DNA from: Arthrobacter sp. StoSoilB5
Lineage (GTDB): Bacteria; Actinomycetota; Actinomycetes; Actinomycetales; Micrococcaceae
Assembly (NCBI RefSeq): GCF_019977235.1
Contig: NZ_AP024646.1
Location: 1,798,001-1,862,000 of the forward strand
Length of the DNA stretch: 64,000 nt
Reading direction: 5' to 3'
Both the position numbers and the translations under genes were made by a program. The notes beneath the pieces were generated by a model. That model saw nothing but the letters and a program-made list of their open reading frames with translations. It did not search any database and was not told where the DNA came from. Below, piece by piece: positions 19,975 through 29,250 of this stretch; position 1 is the stretch's first letter; every line of letters begins with the position of its first letter.

Positions 19975-20871
19975 GTGGGACGGTCACTCGCCCCGCCCGC
20001 CGCGGCGGTCATACCGGAAGAAATGCCCGACGCCGGCTCCTCCGACGCCCGCAAGGCGGGCTTTGAGGTTCGGCTTGCCAACTTCACCGGTCCCTTCGAC
20101 CTCCTGCTCGGCCTGATATCCAAGCACAAGCTGGACATCACAGAAGTGGCGCTGGCCACCGTCACCGATGAGTTCATCAAGTACATTCGCCGCCTCCAGG
20201 AACTGGGGGAGGACTGGGCGTTGGATGAGGCCAGCGAATTCCTGGTGATCGCTGCCACGCTCCTGGACCTTAAGGCTGCCCGGCTCCTTCCTGCCGGCGA
20301 AGTGGAAGACGACGAAGACATTGCCCTCCTCGAGGCCCGGGACCTGCTCTTTGCCCGTTTGCTCCAGTACAAGGCGTTCAAGCAAGTGGCAGGCCTCATC
20401 AGCGAAACGCTGGAGCAGGAAGGCCGGAGGTATCCGCGCCAAGTTGCATTGGAAGGACATTTCGCCGCATTGCTGCCCGAACTGGTGTGGCGGCACACTC
20501 CCGCACAGTTTGCAGAGCTTGCAGCCAAGGCGCTGAAGCCCAAGGACGTGGCGCCCGCAGAGGTGGGATTGGACCACCTCCACGCACCGCCGGTGAGCGT
20601 CAAGGAGCAAGCCGAGATCATCGGATACCGCCTGCAACTCGGGGCCCCGCTCTCCTTCCGCACACTGATAGCCGACGCCGAGACAACCCTGGTGGTGGTG
20701 GCCCGCTTCCTGGCCTTGCTGGAGATGTTCCGCGACCGTGTTGTGGCATTCGAACAGCCCGGTCCCTTGGCAGAACTGACTGTTAGGTGGACGGGGGACG
20801 TGGCCGAATGGGACAGCTCGAACCTGAGCGAAGAATACGAGGAAACGAGCGAAGGGAAAACCAGTGACTGA
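19975..20871 (+). CDS. scpA: Segregation and condensation protein A
   Basis: Kleisin subunit of the SMC-ScpAB condensin. The family start FEVRLANFTGPFDLLLGLIS, the helix KLDITEVALATVTDEFIKYI and the C-terminal winged helix (RDRVVAFEQPGPLAELTVRW) are plain. The GTG at 19975 gives 298 residues; an ATG at 20023 with GGAAG just upstream gives 282 and is an equal or better candidate. It begins eight bases after the parA stop and overlaps scpB by eight bases, indicating translational coupling. Confidence 0.93.
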   Translation: MGRSLAPPAAAVIPEEMPDAGSSDARKAGFEVRLANFTGPFDLLLGLISKHKLDITEVALATVTDEFIKYIRRLQELGEDWALDEASEFLVIAATLLDLKAARLLPAGEVEDDEDIALLEARDLLFARLLQYKAFKQVAGLISETLEQEGRRYPRQVALEGHFAALLPELVWRHTPAQFAELAAKALKPKDVAPAEVGLDHLHAPPVSVKEQAEIIGYRLQLGAPLSFRTLIADAETTLVVVARFLALLEMFRDRVVAFEQPGPLAELTVRWTGDVAEWDSSNLSEEYEETSEGKTSD

Positions 20872-21520
20872 GCAGGACGTGGCCGCAGCCGGCCTTGCTG
20901 AGCTCGAAACCCTGCCCGGCGGGGCACGCGCAGCGTTGGAAGCCGTGCTCATGGTCATCGACGAGCCAGCCACCTCCGAAGAGTTGGCCGCGGGATTGAA
21001 CGTAACGGTCGCCGTCGTCGAGGATTTGCTGCAGAACCTGCAGCGGGAGTATAGCGGCTATACTGTTAAAGCCCCGGACGTGGATGCTGTCGGCTTTGCC
21101 GTTGCCAGCTCTGCCCCCCGGGGTTTTGAATTGCGGAACGTCGCCGGTGGGTGGCGGATCTATTCACGGTCCGATTTTGCGGACATCGTGGGCAGGTTCG
21201 TCCTCGAAGGGCAGACCACCAGGCTCACTCAGGCAGCGCTTGAAACACTGGCGGTCATTGCCTACCGGCAACCGGTCTCCAGGGCCCGGGTATCCGCAAT
21301 TCGAGGCGTCAACGTCGATTCCGTGGTCCGGACTCTAACCCAACGTGGTTTGATCGAAGACTCCGGAAACGATCCTGAATCCGGGGCTGTGCTGTATAGG
21401 ACAACCTCCTACTTCCTGGAACGGATGGGCATAGGCTCGGTGGCGGAACTGCCCCAGCTCTCGCCGCACCTTCCGGGTTTGGAAGGGATCGACGAGTACT
21501 ACGACGCCAGCCGGATGTAA
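20864..21520 (+). CDS. scpB: Segregation and condensation protein B
   Basis: Partner of ScpA in the condensin complex. It has two winged-helix domains, with the conserved LTQAALETLAVIAYRQPVSR and IRGVNVDSVVRTLTQRGLI segments. The 218-residue length is typical. The GTG start lies inside the last codons of scpA and follows GAAGGGAAAA. Confidence 0.94.
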   Translation: MTEQDVAAAGLAELETLPGGARAALEAVLMVIDEPATSEELAAGLNVTVAVVEDLLQNLQREYSGYTVKAPDVDAVGFAVASSAPRGFELRNVAGGWRIYSRSDFADIVGRFVLEGQTTRLTQAALETLAVIAYRQPVSRARVSAIRGVNVDSVVRTLTQRGLIEDSGNDPESGAVLYRTTSYFLERMGIGSVAELPQLSPHLPGLEGIDEYYDASRM

Positions 21521-21640
21521 GCCGGCACTCCAAGAGAACTACATACTGATTCACGGCACCGCACGGACGGTGCCACGGCAACAAGGGGCAGACGATGTCT
21601 GCCCGGCTGGCTAGTGTTGATTGCAGCACTGAATGCCGGC
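21521..21640 (+). ncRNA. Candidate structured leader RNA upstream of rluB
   Basis: Starts directly after the scpB stop. A 7-bp outer stem (21521-21527 with 21634-21640) encloses three hairpins: 21555-21574 (7 bp, six-base loop), 21586-21604 (8 bp, GAT loop) and 21613-21630 (7 bp including one G-U, ATTG loop). This gives a four-way-junction fold ending 22 bases before the rluB start. Pairing is seen directly; that it folds or regulates is inference. No known riboswitch class was recognised. Confidence 0.5.
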
Positions 21641-21662
21641 CATTACTACACAAGGACGGGTC

Positions 21663-22868
21663 ATGACACAGGCGGGACGCCAGGGTTCACCACGTAACAG
21701 TTCGGGACGCAACAGTTCGGGACGCAATGAGGCAAGGGGTGGCACGGGCCGCTCCAACGCCGGCGGCTTCTCTGGCCGCGGCGGAAGTGCCGGCGCTGGA
21801 AAGCGCAATTTCAACCAGGGCGAAGGCCGTCCATTCAAGGCTGCGAAGCCCCGGGAAGCGGCCCCTTTCGATCCTGACAACCCCACGACCGCCGGCAGCT
21901 ACGACCCCCGCCAGGCCGCCAAGCCGGCCAAGCCTTTCCGCAAGCCCGGCTCCAACAAGCCCGGCTATGGCAAGGCTCCCGGGACCCCCGGTGCGTTGAA
22001 GCCCAAGGCGAAGCCCGCCAGGCAGTACGGCTCAAAAGCCTTCGGCAGCGAACGCTTCGGCCAGAACCTGGGCCCCATCCGCAAGCCTGCCCGCAACCGC
22101 GGTCCGCGCCAGGAAGTCCCGCAGTCGGACCTTCACGATGTTGACGGCGTGCGCCTGCAGAAGGTCATGGCGCAGGCCGGCGTGGCTTCCCGCCGCGTAT
22201 GCGAGGAAATGATCCTCGAAGGCCGCGTCGAGGTCGATGGCCAGGTCACCACGGAGCTCGGCATGCGGGTCGACCCCAAAACCGCCGTGATCCACGTTGA
22301 CGGTATTCGCATCCAGCTTGATGAAACCCTCGTCTACATGGTCTTCAATAAGCCCAAGGGCGTTGTCTCCACCATGGAGGATCCCGAGGGTCGCCCGTGC
22401 ATCAGCGACTTCCTGAAGAACGCCAAGGGTGAGAGGCTGTTCCACGTCGGGCGCCTGGACGTCGCCACAGAAGGCCTGCTTTTGTTGACCAACGACGGCG
22501 AACTCGCCAACCGCCTGACCCATCCTTCGTATGAGGTGCCCAAGACGTACCTGGTTCAGGTGCGCGGTCCGTTCCCGCAGGGCGTTGGCGCGCAGCTGAA
22601 GTCCGGCGTCGAGCTTGAAGACGGGCTGGCAACCGTGGACTCCTTCCGCTTGGTTGACTCCACCCCTGGGCACGTCCTGATCGAGGTTGTCCTGCACTCC
22701 GGCAAGAACCGTATTGTGCGCCGCATGTTCGATGCTGTGGGTTTCCCGGTAGAGCGTCTTGTCCGTGTCAAGATCGGCCCCATTGGCCTGGGAGACCAGC
22801 GCCAGGGGAGCATCCGCAACCTCGGCAGGCAGGAAGTCGGTCACCTCCTGGCATCCGTGGGGCTCTAG
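21663..22868 (+). CDS. rluB: 23S rRNA pseudouridine synthase RluB type
   Basis: Modifies 23S rRNA (by family near position 2605). After a disordered basic region of about 155 residues rich in Gly, Arg, Ser, Pro and Lys come an S4 domain (VRLQKVMAQAGVASRRVCEE) and the RsuA/RluB catalytic domain with Asp in GRLDVATEGLLLLTNDG. The ATG at 21663 follows AAGGACGGG and begins TQAGRQG; an ATG 30 bases upstream overlaps the leader stem and lacks a ribosome site. A perfect 15-bp tandem repeat (21696-21725) encodes NSSGR twice. It follows scpB, as in other actinobacteria. Confidence 0.93.
   Translation: MTQAGRQGSPRNSSGRNSSGRNEARGGTGRSNAGGFSGRGGSAGAGKRNFNQGEGRPFKAAKPREAAPFDPDNPTTAGSYDPRQAAKPAKPFRKPGSNKPGYGKAPGTPGALKPKAKPARQYGSKAFGSERFGQNLGPIRKPARNRGPRQEVPQSDLHDVDGVRLQKVMAQAGVASRRVCEEMILEGRVEVDGQVTTELGMRVDPKTAVIHVDGIRIQLDETLVYMVFNKPKGVVSTMEDPEGRPCISDFLKNAKGERLFHVGRLDVATEGLLLLTNDGELANRLTHPSYEVPKTYLVQVRGPFPQGVGAQLKSGVELEDGLATVDSFRLVDSTPGHVLIEVVLHSGKNRIVRRMFDAVGFPVERLVRVKIGPIGLGDQRQGSIRNLGRQEVGHLLASVGL
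21696..21725 (+). repeat. 15-bp tandem repeat in rluB 5' end
   Basis: Two identical 15-base units encode NSSGR-NSSGR in the disordered N-terminal part of RluB. A third, degenerate unit may begin at 21726 (N-E). Confidence 0.85.
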
Positions 22869-22871
22869 GGC

Positions 22872-23978
22872 ATGTCGGCATTCCGCACGCACGGCCGCGG
22901 CCATCTTGATGGTCCGGTCGTGGTTCTTGGTACAGGCCTGCTCGGGGCAAGCATCGGCCTCGGCCTGCGCGGACGCGGCGTTCCGGTTTTCCTTTTCGAT
23001 CCCTCGCCGACGAACCAGGCGGTCGCGGTAGACATTGGTGCAGGCCGGCCCCTGGCTGAGCTTGACGAGCAGCCTCAGTTGGTTGTGGTCGCCGCGCCGC
23101 CCGACGTGACGGCCGACGTCGTGGAGAAAGCCCTGGCGGACTACCCGCCCGCCGTCGTGGTTGACATCGCAAGCGTTAAGGCCACGATCCAATCCCAGTT
23201 GCGGGAGCGCGGCGTGGACCTGGCCAGGTACGTGGGGACCCATCCGATGGCCGGCAGGGAGAAGTCCGGGCCGGTTGCCGCCAGGGGCGAGCTGTTCACG
23301 TCCATGCCCTGGGTGGTTTGCCCATCCGAGGAAACGGACACCGTCGCACTGCAAACGGCACGTTCGCTGGCAGGGGACCTGGGAGCTATCGTCTCCCAGT
23401 TCACTGCCGACGAGCACGACGAAGCAGTGGCTTTGGTTTCCCATCTGCCGCAGATCATGTCTTCCCTCCTGGCGAGCCGTTTGCAGGGGACACCCCTGCA
23501 TGCCCTTTCCTTGGCCGGGAACGGGTTGCGGGACACCACACGCATCGCTGCCAGCGATCCCACCCTTTGGGTACAGATACTGGGTGGCAATGCGGAAAAG
23601 GTCGTCTCCATCCTGCATGGCGTCCGAGAGGACCTGAATCGCTTGATCGGGACTTTGGAAGCGCCGCTTGCACCCGGAGCGCGGTTGGATCTCGCCCAGC
23701 TCATCAGTGAAGGCAACGCTGGGCAAGCCCGGATACCGGGTAAGCATGGTGGACCTCCGCAGGCGTATTCCTGGCTGACTATCCTCGTAGATGACAAGCC
23801 GGGCCAGATCGCGCAGCTTCTCACCGAAATTGGCGAGATCGGAGTGAACGTCGAAGACCTCCGGCTCGACCATTCGTCGGGTCAGAACGTGGGCATGGTG
23901 GAGCTCTCAGTCCTGCCAAGCAAGCACGACCTCCTTGTTGAAGCCTTGACCGATCGTGGATGGCGGGTACTCCAGTAA
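22872..23978 (+). CDS. tyrA: Prephenate dehydrogenase with ACT domain
   Basis: NAD(P)-dependent oxidation of prephenate (or arogenate) in tyrosine synthesis. The Rossmann motif is VVLGTGLLGASIGLGLR; the active-site block is YVGTHPMAGREKSGP; DEHDEAVALVSHLPQ follows. Residues about 300-368 form an ACT domain (TILVDDKPGQIAQLLTEIGE), suggesting feedback control by an aromatic amino acid. Its TAA overlaps the cmk ATG by one base. Confidence 0.93.
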   Translation: MSAFRTHGRGHLDGPVVVLGTGLLGASIGLGLRGRGVPVFLFDPSPTNQAVAVDIGAGRPLAELDEQPQLVVVAAPPDVTADVVEKALADYPPAVVVDIASVKATIQSQLRERGVDLARYVGTHPMAGREKSGPVAARGELFTSMPWVVCPSEETDTVALQTARSLAGDLGAIVSQFTADEHDEAVALVSHLPQIMSSLLASRLQGTPLHALSLAGNGLRDTTRIAASDPTLWVQILGGNAEKVVSILHGVREDLNRLIGTLEAPLAPGARLDLAQLISEGNAGQARIPGKHGGPPQAYSWLTILVDDKPGQIAQLLTEIGEIGVNVEDLRLDHSSGQNVGMVELSVLPSKHDLLVEALTDRGWRVLQ

Positions 23979-24691
23979 TGACGCGTGAATTCTTTGGGCC
24001 GGAGACAGTCGCCCGCCCCGGCAAGCCGCTGGTGATCGCGATCGACGGCCCCTCGGGGTCCGGCAAGTCCAGCGTCAGCAAGGAAGTTGCCCGACGCTTG
24101 AAGCTGGCGTACCTGGATACCGGTGCGATGTACCGCGCACTCACGTGGTACTGCCTCAAAACAGGCCTCGACCTTCAGGACGGCGCCGCGGTGGAGCAGG
24201 CTTCCAAGGTCATGCCCTTGGAAATCAGCACCAGCACGGCTACCGAGTACGTGGCAGTAGACGGCACTGATATCACCGATGAAATCCGCGATCCCTTGAT
24301 CTCGTCCTCCGTGAGCGCCGTCGCTACAACGCTGGGCGCCCGCACGGAGCTGATCCGCCGCCAACGCCAGCTCATCGACCAACATCACCACCGGATGGTG
24401 GTCGAGGGACGCGACATCACCACAGTGGTGGCTCCCAACGCCGAGGTCCGCATGCTCCTGACCGCGAGCGAAGAAGCAAGGCTCCGGCGTCGTGGTATCC
24501 AGTTGGGCGGCACACAGAGCAAGGAACAGCTTGCCGCACAGGTGACACAACGCGATGCCAAGGACTCCACGGTGGTGAACTTCACCCAGGCGGCCGACGG
24601 CGTCGTGACCCTCGATTCCTCTGACCTCGACTTTGAGGAAACAGTGGAAACAGCCCTGGCGATCGTTAGCAAGGTCATCTATGGCGACTAG
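23978..24691 (+). CDS. cmk: Cytidylate kinase
   Basis: Phosphorylates CMP and dCMP. The P-loop is IDGPSGSGKSSVSKEVA; the DTGAMYRALTWY and VVEGRDITTVVAP blocks are characteristic. The ATG at 23978 shares its A with the tyrA TAA; an in-frame GTG at 23960 would overlap tyrA and is less likely. The length of 237 residues is normal. The 3' end overlaps the acyltransferase start by 11 bases. Confidence 0.95.
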   Translation: MTREFFGPETVARPGKPLVIAIDGPSGSGKSSVSKEVARRLKLAYLDTGAMYRALTWYCLKTGLDLQDGAAVEQASKVMPLEISTSTATEYVAVDGTDITDEIRDPLISSSVSAVATTLGARTELIRRQRQLIDQHHHRMVVEGRDITTVVAPNAEVRMLLTASEEARLRRRGIQLGGTQSKEQLAAQVTQRDAKDSTVVNFTQAADGVVTLDSSDLDFEETVETALAIVSKVIYGD

Positions 24692-25430
24692 TAACCAGCT
24701 TCCGGAGCTCCGCCTTCCAGCCAAGTGGACACGCATCTGGAGCCGTCCCGTCGGCTGGATCCTGGATCATGTCATCTACCGCACTGTCGTGGGGGGCAAG
24801 AGCAACATACCCGCTGCTGGTCCAGTGATCTTTGCCGGCAACCACATCAGCTTCCTGGACGGTCCAGTGATGTTCGGCGCTTCGCCGCGTCCCATGCACA
24901 TCCTGGTCAAGAAAGAGATGTTCCGTGGATTCCTTGGGTGCGTCCTCAAGGGATCAGGGCAGATTCCCGTGGACCGAAGCGGTGACCGCAGCGCCCTGCA
25001 CGTGGGCAAGCAATTGCTCGACGCCGGCCGTTGCGTTGGGATACTGCCCGAAGGTACCCGGGGGAGCGGCTCTGCCGACAGCATCAGCAACGGTGTCGCG
25101 TGGCTGGCTATTAATTCCGGAGCCACCGTCATACCCGTCGCGATCCTCGGAACCCGCAAGGACGATGAGCACCGCGACCATATTCCCAAACCCCGCCGCA
25201 GGCTGTATGTCAGCTTCGGAGAACCCCTCACGGTGCAGCGCCGGAAGGGCGAACCGGGGCGTGTTTCAATGGACAGGGCGGCTGCGGCAATCCGCGATGC
25301 ACTGGCCGGACACGTCCAGGATGCAGTCAGGACTACAGGGCAGGGCCTTCCCCAGGAACCTCCGTCCGGACCATCCACACCGCAGCACCGCCAAACAGAA
25401 GTAGCCGGGACGCCGGCAGACCACCATTAA
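24681..25430 (+). CDS. 1-acylglycerol-3-phosphate acyltransferase family protein
   Basis: PlsC-type acyltransferase of phospholipid synthesis, membrane associated. The catalytic H-x4-D is NHISFLD; later blocks are [22 protein letters not shown] and VIPVAILGT. It has 249 residues. The last 40 residues are Pro/Gln/Thr-rich and probably disordered. The ATG at 24681 begins [10 protein letters not shown] and lies within cmk. The cmk-plsC-der order suggests one operon. Confidence 0.88.
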   Translation: MATSNQLPELRLPAKWTRIWSRPVGWILDHVIYRTVVGGKSNIPAAGPVIFAGNHISFLDGPVMFGASPRPMHILVKKEMFRGFLGCVLKGSGQIPVDRSGDRSALHVGKQLLDAGRCVGILPEGTRGSGSADSISNGVAWLAINSGATVIPVAILGTRKDDEHRDHIPKPRRRLYVSFGEPLTVQRRKGEPGRVSMDRAAAAIRDALAGHVQDAVRTTGQGLPQEPPSGPSTPQHRQTEVAGTPADHH

Positions 25431-25440
25431 GGAACGTGCA

Positions 25441-26991
25441 ATGAGCGATACGACTCAAAAATCCGGCCTCCACGGAGCCGGCGACGACGAATACACGCCC
25501 ACCGGCACCGACCAGGTGGCTGAAAACCTGGCGGCCCTGGACGATGAAGAGGCCGAACTCCGTGCAGCCACCCTCCGGGCCGGCCTGGATGATTACGACC
25601 TCGACGAAGACGACGCCGCGCTGCTTAGCGGCGATTACGACGACGAGGGCGACGAAGGTCCCCTCAAGCTGGATCCGGTGCTTGCCATCATTGGCCGTCC
25701 GAACGTGGGCAAGTCCACCCTGGTCAACCGCATCCTGGGCCGCCGCGAGGCTGTCGTTGAGGACACCCCGGGTGTCACCCGCGACCGCGTGATGTACTCC
25801 GCGCGTTGGAATGGCCGTAACTTCACGTTGGTAGACACCGGTGGATGGGAACACGATGCCAAGGGCATCCACGCCCGCGTCGCCGAACAGGCCGAGATGG
25901 CTGTTGAGCTTGCCGACGCCGTTCTCTTCGTCGTGGATTCCGCCGTAGGCGCGACCGCCACGGATGAAGGCGTCATGAAGATGCTCCGCAAGAGCAAGAA
26001 GCCGGTCATCATGGTGGCCAACAAGGTGGATGACTTTGCGCAGGAAGCTGACTCCGCAGCGTTGTGGGGCCTTGGTTTCGGCCAGCCCTACCCGGTGTCC
26101 GCCCTGCATGGCCGCGGCGTCGCCGACCTCCTGGACCACGTCATGGACACCCTGCCCGAGTTCTCACTGGTGGAGGGCGTGGAGAGGTCCGGTGGCCCCC
26201 GCCGCATCGCCCTGATCGGCCGTCCGAACGTTGGCAAGTCCTCGCTGCTGAACAAGTTGGCCGGCTCCGAGCGCGTTGTTGTAGATCCACTGGCCGGCAC
26301 TACGCGTGATCCCGTGGACGAGTTCATCGAACTCGGCGGCCGGACCTGGCGCTTCGTGGACACCGCGGGTATCCGCCGCCGCCAGCACATGGCACAGGGT
26401 GCCGATTTCTACGCGTCCCTGCGTACTCAGGCCGCACTCGAAAAGGCGGAGGTCGCCGTCGTGCTTCTGGCCGTCGATGAGGTCCTCAGCGAGCAAGATG
26501 TCCGCATCCTGCAGTTGGCCATTGAATCCGGGCGTGCCTTGGTACTCGCGTTCAACAAGTGGGACCTGCTCGACGACGAGCGCCGCCGCTACCTTGAGCG
26601 CGAAATCGAGCAGGACCTTGCCCACGTTGAGTGGGCTCCCCGCGTCAACATCTCTGCAAAGACCGGTTGGCACAAGGACCGTCTGGTTCCTGCCTTGGAC
26701 ACCGCGCTGGAGAGCTGGGACCGTCGCATCCCCACTGGTCGCCTGAATGCGTTCCTCGGTGAACTGGTTGCTGCCCACCCGCACCCTGTCCGTGGTGGCA
26801 AGCAGCCGCGTATCCTCTTCGGCACCCAGGCTTCCAGCCGCCCGCCGAAGTTCGTGCTCTTCACCACCGGCTTCCTGGATCCGGGATACCGGCGCTTTAT
26901 CACGCGTCGCTTGCGCGAAACGTTCGGCTTCGAAGGCACGCCCATCGAGGTCAACATGCGCGTCCGCGAGAAGCGTGGCAAGAAGCGCTAA
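25441..26991 (+). CDS. der: GTPase Der (EngA), ribosome assembly
   Basis: Essential 50S assembly GTPase. It has two tandem G domains, with P-loops [10 protein letters not shown] and [19 protein letters not shown] and DTAGIRRR switch regions, and NKVD and NKWD base-recognition motifs, then a C-terminal KH-like domain ending [10 protein letters not shown]. At 516 residues it is longer than E. coli Der because of an acidic N-terminal extension of about 75 residues ([23 protein letters not shown]), usual in actinobacteria. Confidence 0.96.
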   Translation: MSDTTQKSGLHGAGDDEYTPTGTDQVAENLAALDDEEAELRAATLRAGLDDYDLDEDDAALLSGDYDDEGDEGPLKLDPVLAIIGRPNVGKSTLVNRILGRREAVVEDTPGVTRDRVMYSARWNGRNFTLVDTGGWEHDAKGIHARVAEQAEMAVELADAVLFVVDSAVGATATDEGVMKMLRKSKKPVIMVANKVDDFAQEADSAALWGLGFGQPYPVSALHGRGVADLLDHVMDTLPEFSLVEGVERSGGPRRIALIGRPNVGKSSLLNKLAGSERVVVDPLAGTTRDPVDEFIELGGRTWRFVDTAGIRRRQHMAQGADFYASLRTQAALEKAEVAVVLLAVDEVLSEQDVRILQLAIESGRALVLAFNKWDLLDDERRRYLEREIEQDLAHVEWAPRVNISAKTGWHKDRLVPALDTALESWDRRIPTGRLNAFLGELVAAHPHPVRGGKQPRILFGTQASSRPPKFVLFTTGFLDPGYRRFITRRLRETFGFEGTPIEVNMRVREKRGKKR

Positions 26992-27132
26992 ATGAGACGG
27001 GCATCACAGCCGAGTTTGGCCGTGATGGCGTTGGCACCCTCCAACTTCGTGTAAGCTTTTGGAGGTGGTTCGGCCGGACTGCTTAGGTGGGACTCTTCGG
27101 AGGAAAACCTGGGCGGAGAACGGTGGAACCAG

Positions 27133-27209
<77 letters not shown>

Positions 27210-27211
27210 TG

Positions 27212-27249
27212 AAGGCCGGAATCACGTGGAAACACGTGGTTCCGGCCTT
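27212..27249 (+). terminator. Terminator hairpin after tRNA-Pro
   Basis: A 17-bp stem (one G-U) closes on a GAAA tetraloop, beginning two bases after the tRNA CCA end. The second arm ends in TTT. Confidence 0.85.
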
Positions 27250-27273
27250 TGGTCGTTAATGGTTACGAAGGGC

Positions 27274-27330
27274 CCCGGGCTTGTTCGTTGCACCCGCCGT
27301 TCAGCGCCGGGAAAAACGAACAAGGCCGGG
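27274..27330 (-). terminator. Long-loop hairpin after the marR gene
   Basis: Arms 27274-27289 and 27315-27330 pair with a single mismatch, with a 25-base loop that has a small CCCG/CGGG pairing. It lies directly beyond the marR stop (27337) on the minus strand and probably ends that transcript. Confidence 0.5.
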
Positions 27331-27336
27331 ATTCGG

Positions 27337-27783
27337 CTAAGCCTTCTGGAGCGCTCCGAGCGCGCGTACCAGGGGTTCGAGTTCGGGTACCTGCTCAGCG
27401 GCCTCCAGGGCGGACGCCAACGTCTCATCGTGGACCGGCTTGGCGGCCTCGAGGAGCTTCTGCCCGGCCACTGTGAGTTCGGTGTAGATCCCGCGGCGGT
27501 CATCGGCGCAGAGGATCCGCGTTAGCAGCCCGCGGTCCTCAAGACGGTTGACCAAGCGGGTGGTCGCACTGCTGGAAAGAGCCGTGGCCCGGGCAAGCTG
27601 CTGCATGCGCATGTGCCATCCGTCCTGTCGGCTGAGCGCGTCAAGCACCGCGTATTCCACCACGGACAGCTCACTCGAAGCCTGGAGGGCTTTCTCGAGT
27701 TCAGCCTCAATGCTTCCGTGAAGGGCAGCGAGGGTGCGCCATCCCTGTGCCCGTACTTCTACGGCGTCATCCTTGATGCCCAT
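27337..27783 (-). CDS. MarR-family transcriptional regulator
   Basis: 148 residues. The winged helix is visible as SVVEYAVLDALSRQ, MRMQQLARATALSSSATTRL, VNRLEDRGLLTRI and the wing CADDRRGIYTELT. The ATG at 27783 follows AGGAG nine bases upstream and begins GIKDDAVEVR. It is divergent from the MFS transporter gene with palindromic operator DNA between them, the standard layout of a drug- or phenolic-responsive repressor. The ligand is unknown. Confidence 0.9.
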   Translation of the reverse strand: MGIKDDAVEVRAQGWRTLAALHGSIEAELEKALQASSELSVVEYAVLDALSRQDGWHMRMQQLARATALSSSATTRLVNRLEDRGLLTRILCADDRRGIYTELTVAGQKLLEAAKPVHDETLASALEAAEQVPELEPLVRALGALQKA

Positions 27784-27832
27784 GCTGTTGTGCTCCTGCC
27801 TTGGTTTGAGTCTCAGTGCAGCCGCCCGAAAG

Positions 27833-27889
27833 TAGTTGCTTGCGCAATTAACTAGCGTGTGCAACTATATATACAGCGTCTGCAACTAT
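27833..27889. promoter_or_regulatory. MarR operator region
   Basis: A 22-bp imperfect palindrome (27833-27854, nine of eleven pairs matching, centre TTGCGCAA) is followed by two 15-base direct repeats (27854-27868 and 27875-27889; consensus AGCGTnTGCAACTAT, one mismatch) exactly 21 bp apart. GCAACTA in the repeats is the inverse of TAGTTGC in the palindrome's left arm. All lie between the divergent marR and MFS starts. Confidence 0.7.
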
Positions 27890-27963
27890 TATTCTACGGG
27901 TTCCCAGGTGCGCACCTCCACCTTTCTCCCGGGGACCATTCCATTTAAGTTAAGGAGTTCCAT

Positions 27964-29175
27964 ATGCCCGCAGGGTTGATTGCCCTCGCCCTCGGCGGAT
28001 TTGGCATCGGATTGACCGAATTCGTCATCATGGGCCTCTTGCCGGAGGTAGCGGCAGATTTCCAGGTGAGCGAGGCCTCGGCAGGCTGGTTCATTTCCGG
28101 CTATGCACTAAGCGTCACGGTCGGTGCCCTCCTGGTTACCGCCGCCGTCACCAGGCTTCCGCGAAAGCCGGTCCTTGTTGGACTGCTTGTCCTGTTCATC
28201 GCCGGCAACTTCCTCTCGGCCATCTCCGACTCGTACATGGCAATGCTGCTCGGCCGGATCATCGCGGCGTTGTGCCACGGAGCCTTCTTCGGAATCGGAT
28301 CGGTTGTTGCGGCCAGCCTGGTTCCTGCCCACAAGAAGGCGGGGGCCATTGCCATCATGTTCACCGGACTCACTGCCGCCAACGTCCTCGGCGTACCTTT
28401 CGGCACCCTGCTCGGCCAGAACCTGGGCTGGCGTTCAACGTTTTGGGCCATTACAGGCATAGGCGTCATCGCCCTGCTCGGTGTCGCGTTGATGGTCCAG
28501 AAGGGGAGTGGGGATCCGACCAAGGGCCTCCGCGGTGAACTGGGAGCCTTTGCATCCGGCCAGGTGTGGCTTTCCATCGTCGTCACGATTCTGGGGTTTG
28601 GTGGCATGTTCGGCGCTTTCACGTACATCGCCTTCACGCTGACTGAAGTTTCCGGATTCGAGCCAGGCGCCGTCCCGTGGCTGTTGGTGATCTTCGGCGG
28701 CGGGCTGTTCGTGGGCAACTTCCTCGGCGGCAAGGCCGCTGACAAGGCGCTGGACAAGTCCCTTGTTGCCATTCTGGGCGGGTTGGTGCTGGTCCTGGTC
28801 TTCTTCGCCCTCACGGCGTCCAGCAGCATCGCTACCTTGGTCTCGTTGGCCCTCATGGGTGGTTTCGGTTTCGCAACGGTGCCCGGCCTGCAAATGCGCG
28901 TGATGCACTTTGCCTCCTCCGCGCCCACCCTGGCATCCGGTGCCAACATTGGCGCCTTCAATTTGGGTAATGCGCTGGGTGCTTGGCTCGGTGGAGTCAC
29001 AATTTCGGCCGGCCTCGGCTACACCTCGCCCATCTGGGCGGGAGCTGCCTTAACTGTCGCCGCGTTGCTGGTTATGCTTGCCGCCTCTGCAGCAGCCACG
29101 CGCAAGGAGGCTATGGCAGCAAAGGCAGCAACGCCCGACGTCGAACGCGAACCTCAGGGGGCCACCGTCTCCTGA
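27964..29175 (+). CDS. MFS transporter, DHA1 (AraJ/CmlA-like) family
   Basis: 403 residues with about 12 hydrophobic helices. The N-terminal GLTEFVIMGLLPEVAADF and the motif between helices 2 and 3 (TRLPRKPVLVGLL) mark the AraJ/YdhP/chloramphenicol exporter branch. The ATG follows AAGGAG. It is divergent from marR, so efflux of a toxic small molecule under MarR repression is likely. The substrate cannot be told from sequence. Confidence 0.88.
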   Translation: MPAGLIALALGGFGIGLTEFVIMGLLPEVAADFQVSEASAGWFISGYALSVTVGALLVTAAVTRLPRKPVLVGLLVLFIAGNFLSAISDSYMAMLLGRIIAALCHGAFFGIGSVVAASLVPAHKKAGAIAIMFTGLTAANVLGVPFGTLLGQNLGWRSTFWAITGIGVIALLGVALMVQKGSGDPTKGLRGELGAFASGQVWLSIVVTILGFGGMFGAFTYIAFTLTEVSGFEPGAVPWLLVIFGGGLFVGNFLGGKAADKALDKSLVAILGGLVLVLVFFALTASSSIATLVSLALMGGFGFATVPGLQMRVMHFASSAPTLASGANIGAFNLGNALGAWLGGVTISAGLGYTSPIWAGAALTVAALLVMLAASAAATRKEAMAAKAATPDVEREPQGATVS

Positions 29176-29196
29176 CGCTTGATACGAGAAAGTGAT

Positions 29197-29237
29197 AGCC
29201 CGCCGCGAACGGTTCAAGCGTTCCACGGCGGGCTTTT
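29197..29237. terminator. Terminator after the MFS gene
   Basis: Outer 9-bp stem (29197-29205/29226-29234) and inner 5-bp stem (29207-29211/29219-29223), followed by TTTT. It lies between convergent genes. Confidence 0.8.
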
Positions 29238-29250
29238 CCCTTTGGCCGAC

